From positions 372,001 through 436,000 of the forward strand of contig JAIQGL010000004.1 in NCBI GenBank assembly GCA_020072585.1: DNA of 64,000 bases, written 5' to 3'. Under the pieces are notes generated by a model. The model made no database searches, was not told the origin of the DNA, and was given only the letters and a program-made list of their open reading frames with translations. Shown here piece by piece: positions 54,046-63,900 of this stretch. This stretch comes from Terriglobia bacterium (GTDB taxonomy: Bacteria; Acidobacteriota; Terriglobia; Terriglobales; Acidobacteriaceae). The position numbers were made by a program, and so were the translations under genes. Each line of letters begins with the position of its first letter. Position 1 is the first letter of the stretch.

Positions 54046-54417
54046 TTATTTGCCGTGAATTTTCAGGGTAATGTTGGCTTGTTTACGGCTGTCAAACCCG
54101 CTCAGCGTTTTGGTATCGCTCCGCGCTCCTTCGCGCTCGGCATACACTTCGTAATCCACGTTCGCGGCCAGACCGGGAAAGCGATAGCTGCCGTCTGCCT
54201 CGCTGATGTAGGTCTTGATCGCCAGAGTCTTGGTGTTCTTGAGGTAGACAATCGCCTTTTGCAGCGGCTCACTCTGGCCATTCAATACATGCCCTGTCAG
54301 CGTGCGCGACTCGCCCTGGAAGCCCCTCTGTGCGCTTTCCGCAGCCTTGGCAGCCGGAATGGCGCAAAGAGCGCCCAAGGCCATCATGATTGCGGCCACG
54401 GCGATAAACTTCTTCAT
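54046..54417 (-). CDS. Small secreted carboxypeptidase-regulatory-like protein
   Basis: 123 residues: signal peptide MKKFIAVAAIMMALGALCAIPAAKAAE, then a single Ig-like/CarboxypepD regulatory domain (LTGHVLNGQSEPLQKAIVYLKN, EADGSYRFPGLAANVDYEVYAE). AGGAGG lies 7 nt before the ATG; a GTG one codon earlier is too close. Acidobacteria encode many such proteins; function unknown. It is followed on the same strand by nothing before the rpsA terminator. Confidence 0.82.
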   Translation of the reverse strand: MKKFIAVAAIMMALGALCAIPAAKAAESAQRGFQGESRTLTGHVLNGQSEPLQKAIVYLKNTKTLAIKTYISEADGSYRFPGLAANVDYEVYAEREGARSDTKTLSGFDSRKQANITLKIHGK

Positions 54418-54448
54418 CACGCCACCTCCTGCCTGGATTTTGATTGAG

Positions 54449-54937
54449 CTACTCAGTTAGATGCACGCTGATGTCAAGCCGCTCCTCGTTTTCCACGTGG
54501 ATCTTGGTTTCACCCTTAAGTCTTTTTGCTTTAGATATTTGCGGCTTGCCATCCGGGCCGGCGGGGGCGAATTGCGCCTCCCCGTGGACCAGGTAGTCGC
54601 TAGGGCCGGGAGGCACGCGTTGAGCGAACTCACCGCGATGGTCTGACATCAATTCCCAGCTCGGATGTTTTTTGGTCTGCGACCGGATCGTGATCTTTAC
54701 ACCGTACAGAGGCCGGTCGTCTGGTCCGTAGGCGGTGCCAAAGATCAGAGCATACGGCTTTTCCGCTTTGTTCTTGCCCTTTTTTTCAGCCGCTTTCGGC
54801 TGATCCGCTGCCTGGGGTTTCTCAACCTGAGGTTGCGGTGCCTGCTGCTCGGCTGCTTGCGGCTGCGCTAGAGCAGACAGCGCCATGACCGCAACGCACG
54901 CAGCCATGCTCCGCTTCCAGGGCCGGTTAGTAATCAC
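54449..54937 (-). CDS. Secreted regulatory-domain-like protein coupled to the zinc ribbon gene
   Basis: 162 residues. The front (NRPWKRSMAACVAVMALSALA) is a signal peptide. A Gln/Pro/Lys-rich linker (QAPQPQVEKPQAADQPK) leads into a beta domain (YALIFGTAYGPDDRPLYGVKI, SDHRGEFAQRVPPGPSDYLVHG) of the carboxypeptidase-regulatory type. The GTG at 54937 overlaps the zinc-ribbon gene stop by 11 nt; an ATG at 54907 is the alternative. It probably works in the periplasm. Confidence 0.68.
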   Translation of the reverse strand: MITNRPWKRSMAACVAVMALSALAQPQAAEQQAPQPQVEKPQAADQPKAAEKKGKNKAEKPYALIFGTAYGPDDRPLYGVKITIRSQTKKHPSWELMSDHRGEFAQRVPPGPSDYLVHGEAQFAPAGPDGKPQISKAKRLKGETKIHVENEERLDISVHLTE

Positions 54938-55130
54938 TGTCTTCTTCTTCCTCGTCATCATCGTCGTCTTCGTCATCCTCGTCCAGCTCGTCCACCGGGT
55001 TCAATTCCAGAGGATGTTTCGTGATGACTTCAAAATCCGAACCGCATTCCGGGCATGAAACAATGTCGCCCTCATCCAGCTCTTCCTCGTCCAAATCGAG
55101 GTCGGTATCACATTCCGGGCAAATCGGCAT
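54927..55130 (-). CDS. LysW-like zinc ribbon with an acidic tail
   Basis: 67 residues: CPECDTDLDLDEEELDEGDIV, CPECGSDFEVI, then a tail of about 20 mostly Asp/Glu residues. The two C-P-E-C knuckles and the GDIVSCPECG spacing match LysW/ArgW amino-group carriers, but those end in EDWGE with a reactive C-terminal Glu, whereas this one ends DSDY. No lys or arg genes are near. It may be a zinc-binding helper. AGGAGG precedes the ATG. The gene overlaps the following one. Confidence 0.72.
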   Translation of the reverse strand: MPICPECDTDLDLDEEELDEGDIVSCPECGSDFEVITKHPLELNPVDELDEDDEDDDDDEEEEDSDY

Positions 55131-55231
55131 TTCTTTTCCTCCTACGGGGTTCACAAAGGTGGCCAGAGCCACGTGATTATATTTAGAATCTCTGGGGATT
55201 ATTCGTCAAGTTTTCGAAATTGAGGGACTGA

Positions 55232-56671
55232 ATGTTACTCCTGCGCTGCTGCCTTAAAATGGCCTTGATTGTATCGATTGCGCTTCTGATGCTCACCGCG
55301 CCCTGCGCCGTTGCCCAGAAGCATCCGCCAAAAACCCGCAGTTCAGCCGCTTCAACGCCAAAAAGGGCCAAACGCGAACGCGACTCGGCAATCACTCAAA
55401 TCATCAAAGACGTGTCGCCTCAGCATATCCAGCAGACCATTGAAAAGCTGGTCAGCTTTGGTACCCGCCACACGCTCTCGGTCAATAATCCTGACGCATC
55501 CACTTCCGCTCAGGGTATTGTAGCGGCCCGTAACTGGATCAAGTCTGAATTTGAGCGTATCTCATCAGAATGCAATGGGTGTCTGGAAGTCAAGACTGAT
55601 ACGTTTATGGAACAGCCCAAGAACCGTATACCAGCGGCTACGGAAATCCAGAACGTCTATGCGATTCTAAAGGGAACTGACCCCGCCCAGGCCAAACGCA
55701 TTTACCTGGTTACAGGTCATTACGATTCGCGCAACTCTGATGCGCAGAATTCCACCGCCCCCGCGCCCGGCGCCAATGATGACGGCAGCGGCACTACCGT
55801 ATCATTGGAATGCGCGCGCGTGCTCAGCAAGCATCGTTTTCCCGCAACGATTATTTTTCTCACCGTGGCTGGCGAAGAGCAGGGCCTGAACGGAAGCACC
55901 CATTTTGCCAAGATGGCCAAAGAACAAGGCTGGCAGCTTGAGGGCGTGCTCAACAATGATATCGTCGGCGGCAACCGCACTCCCGGTGATGCCGCGCAAA
56001 ATAACAACTGGGTGCGTGTCTTTTCAGAAGGGATTCCTGCCGCCGCGACTGAGGCGGAGCTTCGTCGCATACGCTCCGTGGGTGGTGAAAATGATTCGCC
56101 CTCACGCGAGTTGGCCCGCTACATCAGCTCCGTGGGGGATACTTATGATTTTGGAGCGTTTAGCCCCAAGCTGATCTTCCGTCGTGACCGCTACCTTCGC
56201 GGCGGCGACCATAGCGCTTTCAATGATTCAGGCTTTGCCGCTGTGCGCTTTACCGAATATCGCGAAGACTACAACCACCAGCACCAGAACGTGCGGACGG
56301 AAAACGGTATTGAATATGGAGACTTGCCGAAGTTTGTGGACTTTGAATATGTCGCGAACGTGGCCCGGCTGAATGCGGCGACTCTGGCTTCTTTGGCTTC
56401 GTCTCCCGCGCCCCCGACAGGTGTTCACTTGCTGACCAAGCAACTGGAAAATGATTCCAAAATCGAATGGAAGCCGGCGCCAGGAGCAACTGGGTACGAA
56501 GTACTATGGCGCAAAACCACTGACGCCGATTTCCCGGAAGAAGACTCTCTTCAAACCGCTGAAACAAAGGTCGATCTGCCCGATTCTAAAGACAACGTGA
56601 TTTTTGGAGTACGATCAATAGATGCTAAAGGCCACAGAAGTCTGATCGTGATTCCTGAGCCGGAAAGATAA
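55232..56671 (+). CDS. Secreted M28-family metallopeptidase with fibronectin-like tail
   Basis: 479 residues. Signal peptide ALIVSIALLMLTAPCAVAQ. The M28 zinc site is visible: VTGHYDSRN (His, Asp), GANDDGSGTT (Asp), VAGEEQGLNGS (Glu-Glu), NNDIVGG (Asp) and RGGDHSAFNDSGF (His). After residue ~390 a fibronectin III-like domain follows (VHLLTKQLENDSKIEWKPAPGATGYEVLW). It is an aminopeptidase-type enzyme exported to the periplasm or medium. GAGGG is 7 nt before the ATG. It is followed after 2 nt by the rhomboid gene. Confidence 0.92.
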   Translation: MLLLRCCLKMALIVSIALLMLTAPCAVAQKHPPKTRSSAASTPKRAKRERDSAITQIIKDVSPQHIQQTIEKLVSFGTRHTLSVNNPDASTSAQGIVAARNWIKSEFERISSECNGCLEVKTDTFMEQPKNRIPAATEIQNVYAILKGTDPAQAKRIYLVTGHYDSRNSDAQNSTAPAPGANDDGSGTTVSLECARVLSKHRFPATIIFLTVAGEEQGLNGSTHFAKMAKEQGWQLEGVLNNDIVGGNRTPGDAAQNNNWVRVFSEGIPAAATEAELRRIRSVGGENDSPSRELARYISSVGDTYDFGAFSPKLIFRRDRYLRGGDHSAFNDSGFAAVRFTEYREDYNHQHQNVRTENGIEYGDLPKFVDFEYVANVARLNAATLASLASSPAPPTGVHLLTKQLENDSKIEWKPAPGATGYEVLWRKTTDADFPEEDSLQTAETKVDLPDSKDNVIFGVRSIDAKGHRSLIVIPEPER

Positions 56672-56673
56672 GT

Positions 56674-57519
56674 ATGGCGAGGTCAGTAACTCTATCCTTC
56701 CCGCCGTTTACGCGGTCGATTAAGACTTTAATCGCGATCAACGCGGGCATTTATCTCTTTGGTCTGGTTCTGGTTGCCGTTGGACAGGGAAATCTGGCCA
56801 ACATCATTCTGAGCCCCCTTGCGCTCAGGGCCACCAATGTTGTGCACGGGCATATTTACCAGTTGCTGACCTACGGGTTTCTTCACGCCGGCTTCTTTCA
56901 TCTATTTTTCAACATGCTCATGCTGTGGATGTTCGGATCCATGTTGGAAGTTTCGTGGGGCAGCCGGCGGTTTCTGGAATTCTTCCTTTTTGGCGTGGTT
57001 GGGGCTGGGTTAGGCACGGTTGCCTTGGCTTACACCGTGGGCTCCATTATTCATCTCTCGCCATCCATTCCCACGGTTGGCGCGTCAGGCGGGATCTATG
57101 CAATTTTCATGGCCGCCGCCATGCTGTTTGGCGATCAGGAAGTTTTCATGTTCCCGTTTCCGTTCGCCATCCGTCTGAAGTACCTGGTGGGAATCCTCGC
57201 TTTTATTGCGCTTGTAGGCGCACTAGGGGACAGAGGAGATACAGCCAACGTCGCTCATCTCAGCGGCTTGCTGTTCGGCTACCTTTACGTTAAGTTTGTA
57301 CCTGCCCGCGGGTTATTGTTTTCATTCTCAGAGGCGTCGTATGGATTCACCAACCGTTACCATCGCTGGAAACGCCGTCGAGCAGGAAAAAAATTCCAGG
57401 TCTATATGCGCAAGCATAACCAGGACTCTTCAGATTACTTTGATGAGCACGGAAACTTCCGTCCGCCCGAAGATAAGGACAAGAAAAACGGTGGCAGCAC
57501 GGGTGGATGGGTGAATTAA
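56674..57519 (+). CDS. Rhomboid-family intramembrane serine protease
   Basis: 281 residues with six membrane segments. HAGFFHLFFNMLMLWMFG (the H-x3-N loop 1 region), GASGGIYAIFMAAAMLFG (catalytic Ser) and NVAHLSGLLFGYLYV (catalytic His) are all present. Rhomboids cut membrane helices near the outer face. A basic/acidic cytoplasmic tail of ~60 residues (KRRRAGKKFQVYMRK) follows. It is 2 nt after the M28 gene, so likely co-transcribed. Confidence 0.93.
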   Translation: MARSVTLSFPPFTRSIKTLIAINAGIYLFGLVLVAVGQGNLANIILSPLALRATNVVHGHIYQLLTYGFLHAGFFHLFFNMLMLWMFGSMLEVSWGSRRFLEFFLFGVVGAGLGTVALAYTVGSIIHLSPSIPTVGASGGIYAIFMAAAMLFGDQEVFMFPFPFAIRLKYLVGILAFIALVGALGDRGDTANVAHLSGLLFGYLYVKFVPARGLLFSFSEASYGFTNRYHRWKRRRAGKKFQVYMRKHNQDSSDYFDEHGNFRPPEDKDKKNGGSTGGWVN

Positions 57520-57651
57520 ATCTTTTCTGAAATCCCGAATGCCGCGCAGCGGCAGAGGGAACTCTATTGCTAAGACAACCTCAAGGACCTAACAACAGCG
57601 AAAGCTTCTGACAATAGGGGCCTCTCGCTGCGCTCGAGGTTTCAGAAAACT

Positions 57652-59172
57652 CTACCGCTTTCTTCTCTCCAGCGGACTCACCGGTTTCTGTCGCGGCCCT
57701 TTACGGCGCTCCTCGCGCCCAGGCGCAGCATGTTCGCCCGTACCCACCACATGCAGCCGTAGAAAGTTGGTTGAGCCGCTGCTGCTGCGGGTTCCCGCCA
57801 CCACGGCAATTACGTCCCCGGGCTGCGCGGCATGCAATTGCAGCAGATACGTTTCCGCATTCATCACCATATCTTCCGCATTGGGCGTCATCTCGCAGGA
57901 GAGTGGTGAAACGCCCCACATCAAATTGAGTCGCGCACTAACTGCTGAGCTCGCCGCAAAAGCATAGACCGGCGACTTGGGCCGGTATTTGGAAATCAGC
58001 CGCGCCGTCGTCCCAGTCTCTGTGTAGACGGCAATGGCTTTCATCTCCAGGTCCTGCGCAGCGTGCGCCACCGATTCGCAAATCGTCTCTGAGATAGAGA
58101 GATGCCGGCGCTGGCGGCGTCGCGGCATTGGCTCTTCTTTGGCCGATTCCGCCTCAAGCACAATCTTCGCCATGATCGCCACGGCTTCACGCGGATATTT
58201 GCCGCTGGCTGTCTCCGCGGAAAGCATCACCGCATCCGTGCCATCAAGAATCGCATTGGCCACGTCACTGGCCTCGGCGCGCGTGGGACGAGGATTTTCA
58301 ATCATCGATTCCAGCATCTGCGTGGCCGTAATCACGGGCTTACGCCAGTCCGCCGCGCGACGGATCACATGCTTCTGGATGATCGGCACTTTTTCCGGTG
58401 GCATCTCCACGCCCAGATCGCCGCGCGCCACCATCACGCCATCAGCAACGTCAAGAATCTCTTCCAGGTTCGTCGGATCAATGGCCTGCGGCTTCTCCAG
58501 CTTGGCAATCACCCATGCGTCAGAGTTGTGCAGACGCACCAGCCGTTTCACCAGTCGCACATCATCCGCCGTGCGAATAAACGAGACAGCCACCATATCC
58601 ACTCCATGCTTTAGGCCGAATTCCAGGTCTTTTTCATCTTTCTCCGTCAACGACGGTACGCTGACAACGGCCCCGGGCAGATTAATGCCCTTGTGCTCAC
58701 CCAGAAGACCGCCGTTGATTACCTCGCACTCCACATCGTCTCCACGGACAGCAACCACGCGGAGCTCAATCAGTCCGTCAGAGAGCAGAATGCGCGAACC
58801 AGGCTCAACCTCTTTGGCCAGCGTCTTGAAAGTGGTGGAAAGAAGCGTGGCCGTGCCGGCAATATCACGCGGGGTAATGGCCAGGCGTGTTCCCGTCTTG
58901 ATAGAAATCGGCGTCCGGTACTTGAGCCTACCTGTACGGATCTTGGGCCCTTGAAGATCTTGCAGAATACAGATCGAGCGGCCTTCTTTTTCCGCAACCC
59001 GGCGCAAGCGGTCGATCACTCGCGCGTGCTCTTCATGTATGCCGTGGGAGAAATTGAGCCTGGCCACATCCATACCCAGGCGCATCAGGTCGCGCAGCAC
59101 TGCTTCAGATCCGCTGGCCGGTCCAATCGTGCACACGATTTTTGCTTTGCGCGCACTGGTTGCAGCGCTCAT
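57652..59172 (-). CDS. pyk: Pyruvate kinase
   Basis: 506 residues. Glycolytic enzyme that makes pyruvate and ATP from PEP. KIVCTIGPASGSEAVL, ARLNFSHGIHEEH, the catalytic Lys-Glu block VIAKLEKPQAIDPTNLEEIL, VMVARGDLGVEMPPEKVP and ITATQMLESMIENPRPTRAE are diagnostic. The C-terminal domain ends in a basic Arg-rich tail. The start MSAATSARKAK is 27 nt inside an open frame whose first GTG overlaps the YihY stop; the internal ATG fits the family better. Confidence 0.95.
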   Translation of the reverse strand: MSAATSARKAKIVCTIGPASGSEAVLRDLMRLGMDVARLNFSHGIHEEHARVIDRLRRVAEKEGRSICILQDLQGPKIRTGRLKYRTPISIKTGTRLAITPRDIAGTATLLSTTFKTLAKEVEPGSRILLSDGLIELRVVAVRGDDVECEVINGGLLGEHKGINLPGAVVSVPSLTEKDEKDLEFGLKHGVDMVAVSFIRTADDVRLVKRLVRLHNSDAWVIAKLEKPQAIDPTNLEEILDVADGVMVARGDLGVEMPPEKVPIIQKHVIRRAADWRKPVITATQMLESMIENPRPTRAEASDVANAILDGTDAVMLSAETASGKYPREAVAIMAKIVLEAESAKEEPMPRRRQRRHLSISETICESVAHAAQDLEMKAIAVYTETGTTARLISKYRPKSPVYAFAASSAVSARLNLMWGVSPLSCEMTPNAEDMVMNAETYLLQLHAAQPGDVIAVVAGTRSSSGSTNFLRLHVVGTGEHAAPGREERRKGPRQKPVSPLERRKR

Positions 59173-59195
59173 CTCCACACCCTTTGCTCCATTGG

Positions 59196-60053
59196 TCACT
59201 TGCTCATACCCTTCTTTTCCATGCCGCCGTCTTCAGCCGTTTTTGGATACCATTGCGCATTCAACTCCGCTCCCAGCAGGACAATCACTGAAACAATGTA
59301 CAGCCACACCAGCAGGGCGATGGCCGCGCTCAACGATCCATAGACCACTGTATAAGTAGCATAGACCCTTACATACCAGCCAAACAGCATGGTGGCGGGA
59401 AACCAGAGCACGGCCGCGAAAACCGCACCGGGCAGCACACGCCGCCATGATTGCGTTTTAGGCAGTCCGTGGTGATACATCAGGGCCATCAGCGCAATTG
59501 CTGTAAACAGGGCAATGCCCCAGCGGACGCCATCCCATACCAGCAAGATGAGAGGCTTAAAGAGGTGCATGGTTCCGCTTTGCACCCAATTCTCCACTTC
59601 ACTTCCGAAGGCCACCAGGATGGTGGCAAACCCCAGCGGAACCAGCGCCAGCAATACCAGATACAACGCAATCGCGCGCTCATACCAGAAACTCCAGGTA
59701 TTGGCCATGCCATAGGCTTTGCGGAAGCCATCCATCCAGGAGATCATCACCCCGGACGCCGCCAGTAACGTGACAATGGAAGCAGAGTAGATAATGCGCG
59801 TGGCATGGTGTTGCTTGGTCTGAAAAAACGAGAGTGCCACTGACCTTGCGCCCGGCGGCAGCACCCAGCCCACCGCCGCTGAGATCTGTTGCAGAAAACC
59901 TTCCGTGTTGTGCGAGGCCTCCAGCACTGACGTGATGATCAGAAATGCCGGAAACAGCGTAAGGATGGAGGAGTATGCTGCGCCTTTCGCTACCGAGAAT
60001 TGCCCGTGTTGGAAGGCCTGCCAGAAGGCCCGACGAAGCCGCGTAAAGTGCAT
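59196..60053 (-). CDS. YihY/BrkB-like membrane protein
   Basis: 285 residues with about six membrane segments and the family signature AAYSSILTLFPAFLIITSVL; also VVYGSLSAAIALLVWLYIVSVIVLLGAELNAQW near the end, highly characteristic. YihY proteins are envelope proteins of unclear role (sometimes misnamed RNase BN). Its stop overlaps the possible GTG start of pyk. Confidence 0.92.
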   Translation of the reverse strand: MHFTRLRRAFWQAFQHGQFSVAKGAAYSSILTLFPAFLIITSVLEASHNTEGFLQQISAAVGWVLPPGARSVALSFFQTKQHHATRIIYSASIVTLLAASGVMISWMDGFRKAYGMANTWSFWYERAIALYLVLLALVPLGFATILVAFGSEVENWVQSGTMHLFKPLILLVWDGVRWGIALFTAIALMALMYHHGLPKTQSWRRVLPGAVFAAVLWFPATMLFGWYVRVYATYTVVYGSLSAAIALLVWLYIVSVIVLLGAELNAQWYPKTAEDGGMEKKGMSK

Positions 60054-60458
60054 TAAGTGAATAGGTTAAAGGGGTTTAAGAAGCTAAGCAACAGGAAGTG
60101 GAGAAACAGAGCCAAAGTCCACCCGAAAAACGGCGGAGACAGGGCCGCCAAACACCCTCAACAAGACCGACATCATATCCCGCATGGAAAATGCCAGCCT
60201 TCCCCTGGACTGGATAAGCAAGAGCCAAATCCGGACGGGATAAGGCGCCCGGAGTACAAAAGTGGAAGAGAAGCCTCTGGACCCGGCGCTGTTTGAGCTG
60301 CCGCTGGGCTTTACGCAGGCGGCGGCCAACTGGCACAACGACCAACCCTGAGGCTACCCAAGCCGCGAATGTTAGCGGCTGGAGTGCTCCCCTACCGGGC
60401 CAGGCTTCGGGCATAAGACAATACGAGGTTCATGCGGCTTTAACGCGGTATTCGGCCG
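60054..60458. other. Gene-free stretch with a possible gene remnant
   Basis: No intact gene is seen. The plus strand 60244-60354 reads VEEKPLDPALFELPLGFTQ and then a stop. LDPALFELPLGF resembles the C-terminal end of a secreted acidobacterial protein, so this may be the last piece of a decayed gene. The remaining frames look random. Confidence 0.35.
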
Positions 60459-60776
60459 CTAACGCCATGCATTGTTTGTCCAGTGCGGATGAAACTCAAC
60501 AAGAAAATAGATGATTTTCCTTTCGAGGTGCCTGCCACATTGATTGCAGAAGAAACTTGCTTCCTGCTCCTCAAGCCGGGAGGCACAACAGGGGCAGAAC
60601 CATAATCCTCCGAATCTAAATGACCGGTTTGAAACCGAGAGAACGGCGTTTCTGCCTTTTTCCTCATACTCGCGCAACCGTCTTGCAAGATCTATCGACG
60701 TGGGCATTCGACCCTTGACGCAGGTGAAGATCTCGCCATCTTCCGCCATCTGCTCTCCACATTTTGGGCAGTACAT
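60459..60776 (-). CDS. Small multi-zinc-ribbon protein
   Basis: 105 residues with several Cys pairs: YCPKCGEQMAEDG, FTCVKG, WFCPCCASRLEEQ and FFCNQCGRHLERK. The pattern suggests two zinc ribbons, one N-terminal and one C-terminal, joined by a helical Arg/Glu segment (LARRLREYEEKG). No catalytic domain is present. The role is unknown; such ribbons bind nucleic acids or proteins. Confidence 0.72.
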   Translation of the reverse strand: MYCPKCGEQMAEDGEIFTCVKGRMPTSIDLARRLREYEEKGRNAVLSVSNRSFRFGGLWFCPCCASRLEEQEASFFCNQCGRHLERKIIYFLVEFHPHWTNNAWR

Positions 60777-60889
60777 TCCTCTTCAGCCTTTGCACCATTG
60801 TAGACAAAATCAACGGCGGGCTGTATTTTTCCCACCCGCCTTGGTTTATTGATTAGTAAATGATTGTTTACTCAGAATTCATTTGGCAG

Positions 60890-60919
60890 AAAAAACCGGG
60901 CCAGCTTTCGCTGGCCCGG
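60890..60919 (-). terminator. Rho-independent terminator of rpoC
   Basis: On the minus strand the perfect 10-bp stem CCGGGCCAGC/GCTGGCCCGG with a GAAA tetraloop is followed by TTTTTTC, 25 nt after the rpoC stop. It is a textbook terminator, presumably the end of the rplJL-rpoBC transcript. Confidence 0.95.
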
Positions 60920-60943
60920 ATCAATTCCGCTCAATGCAATTGT

Positions 60944-63900
60944 TTACTCGGCAGCCATCTCTTCGGCTTCGCCTTCCTGGCGCAGAAGTTCCAGCGCACG
61001 CTCGGCTTCCGCGTAGGCCTGGGAGACTTCCTCCTGCACCTTGGCGGCTGCTTGCTCGAGTTCTGGGGCCAGCTTCACGTTGCGATAGTGGTCCATACCC
61101 GTTCCGGCTGGGATCAGGCGGCCCACGATCACGTTTTCCTTGAGGCCGCGCAGGTGGTCTACAGCGCCCTGGATTGAGGCTTCTGTGAGTACCCTGGTCG
61201 TCTCCTGGAATGACGCCGCGGAGATGAATGACTCCGTTGAGAGTGAGGCCTTGGTGATTCCGAGCAACAGCGGACGGCCCGTTGCCGGACGGCCACCGTT
61301 GGCGATCACGCGCTGGTTCTCTTCCGTGAAGCGGAACTTATCAATCTGCTGTTCCAGCAGGAAGGCCGTGTCACCCACGTCTTCCACCTTCACCCAGCGC
61401 ATCATCTGGCGGACAATCACTTCAATGTGCTTATCACTGATGGTTACGCCCTGCAGACGATAGACTTCCTGGATTTCGTTCACCAGGTAAGCCTGCAGCT
61501 CTTTTTCACCAAGGACCGCAAGGATGTCATGCGGGTTCAGCGGCCCATCCATCAGCGGTTCACCCGCCCGGACGCGCTCGCCTTCCTGCACGTTGATGTG
61601 GACGCCCTTGGGCACCGAGTATTCCTTCTCCGTGCCGTTATCGGCCACCACGTAGATTTTGCGTTGGCCTTTTGAAACCTCGCCGAACTTCACCACGCCA
61701 TCAATTTCGCTGATGATAGCGGTTTCACGCGGCTTGCGGGCCTCAAACAGCTCGACCACGCGCGGCAGACCACCGGTGATGTCCTTGGTCTTGGTGGTTT
61801 CACGCGGGATCTTGGCCAGCACATCACCCGGATGAACTTCATCTCCGTCCTGCACCATCAAGTGCGCGCGTGACGGCATGAGGTAACGCCGGGTTGCTTT
61901 GGCCTTGATCACGATTGCCGGCTGGCGCTTCTCGTCTGGTGACTCGCCCACCACATGGCGGGAGAGACCGGTGACTTCGTCCACTTCTTCATGGAGCGTA
62001 ACGCCTTCCTGCAAGTCTTTGAACTGCACGGTACCGCCCACCTCGGTGAGGATAGCGAAGGTGTATGGGTCCCACTCGCCCATTACCTGACCCACGGAAA
62101 CCTGCTGTCCATCCTGGACTTTGAGCCTTGCGCCGTAAACCACCGAGTAGCGCTCCTTTTCGCGGCCCTTTTCATCCACCACGGCGATCGACATTGCACG
62201 ATTCATTACCACCAAATCACCAGACTTCGCTTTAACAGTCTGAGGATTGATGAAACGCACCATACCGTTGGTGCGGGCTTCCAGTCGTGACTGCTCAGAC
62301 ACGCGGGATGCCGTACCGCCGATGTGGAAGGTACGCATCGTCAGCTGCGTGCCCGGTTCGCCGATGGACTGCGCTGCGATCACGCCCGTCGCTTCGCCCA
62401 GCTCCACCATGCGGCCGGAAGCCAGATTGCGTCCGTAGCAGGCGATGCAGACGCCGCGCTTGGACTCGCAGGTCAACACGGAGCGGATCTTCACCCGCTC
62501 GATGCCGGCAGCCTGGATCGCGCTGGCCAGCTCTTCTGTGATGTCCTGGTTCACGTCCACGATCACGTTGCCTTCGTAGTCCTTGATTTTTTCCAGCGAG
62601 ACGCGGCCCACAATGCGGTCGCGCAACGGCTCAATGATGTCGCCGGCCTCCACAATGGAACCCACGTAGATGCCATCCACCGTTCCGCAATCCTGCTCGC
62701 TGATGATTACGTCCTGCGCCACGTCCACCAGGCGGCGGGTCAGATAGCCTGAATCGGCGGTCTTGAGCGCCGTGTCAGCCAGTCCTTTACGCGCGCCGTG
62801 CGTGGAGATGAAGTATTGCAGCACGGTCAGCCCTTCACGGAAGTTCGCCGTGATGGGCGTCTCAATAATTTCGCCTGATGGCTTGGCCATCAGTCCGCGC
62901 ATGCCGGAGAGCTGGCGAATCTGCTGTTTTGATCCGCGAGCGCCGGAGTCAGCCATGACGTAAATCGGGTTCAACTGGCCGACCTTGTCCAGCTCCTGCA
63001 TGTTATTGAACATTTCGTCGGCGACTTTTTCCGTCACGTTCGACCAGATTTCAATCACCTTGTTATAGCGTTCGCCGTTAGTGATGGCGCCATCCAGGTA
63101 TTGTTGCTGCACGGCGATGACCTGCTTTTCTGCGTCCTTCACCAGTCCCTTTTTGTGCTCAGGGATGACCATGTCATCAATGCCGATGGAGAGACCGGCC
63201 CGCGTCGCATAACGGAAGCCCGTCTCTTTTACTTCATCCAGCATCTTGACCGTGATTTCCAGGCCGAAGCGCAGGTAGGTATAGTTCACCAGCTGCCCAA
63301 TGCCTTTTTTCTTGAGCAGGCCATTGATGAATGGCATGCCTTCAGGCAGATGGTCATTGAGAATCGTGCGGCCCACGGTGGTGTTGATGAACTGGCGTTC
63401 AAAGTTCACCGGCTCCGTGTGCACAATGTCCTGATCGTCATAGGCCTGGGTCAGGTCGATGACTTCGCCGCTATAGCGCAGGCGGATCGGAGTCAGCGTC
63501 TCCACTTCTCCGGCTTCCAGCGCCAGCAACACATCTTCAGTGTTGGCAAAAGCGCGGCCTTCGCCCTTGGCGCCCGGCTTGCCTTTGGTCAGATAGTAAA
63601 GACCAAGCACCATGTCCTGTGTAGGCACGGTGATGGGCTGGCCTGATGCCGGCGAGAGAATGTTGTGTGAAGACAACATCAGCACGCTGGCTTCGACCTG
63701 CGCCTCCGGTGAGAGCGGAATATGGACCGCCATCTGATCGCCGTCAAAGTCGGCGTTAAACGCCGTGCAGACGAGCGGGTGGATCTTGATGGCCTTGCCT
63801 TCCACCAGCACCGGTTCAAATGCCTGAATGCCAAGACGGTGCAGCGTTGGGGCGCGGTTCAGGAGCACTGGATGGTCTTTGATGACCTCTTCCAGGATGT

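Noticed and set aside
59173-59199. GTG start for pyruvate kinase overlapping the YihY stop
   Set aside because: The nine added residues are not family-like, and the ATG at 59172 begins the conserved N-terminus; coupling remains possible but is weaker evidence.
60057-60296. 79-codon plus-strand open frame after the YihY gene
   Set aside because: Low-complexity basic peptide with no ribosome site; it overlaps other random frames on both strands.
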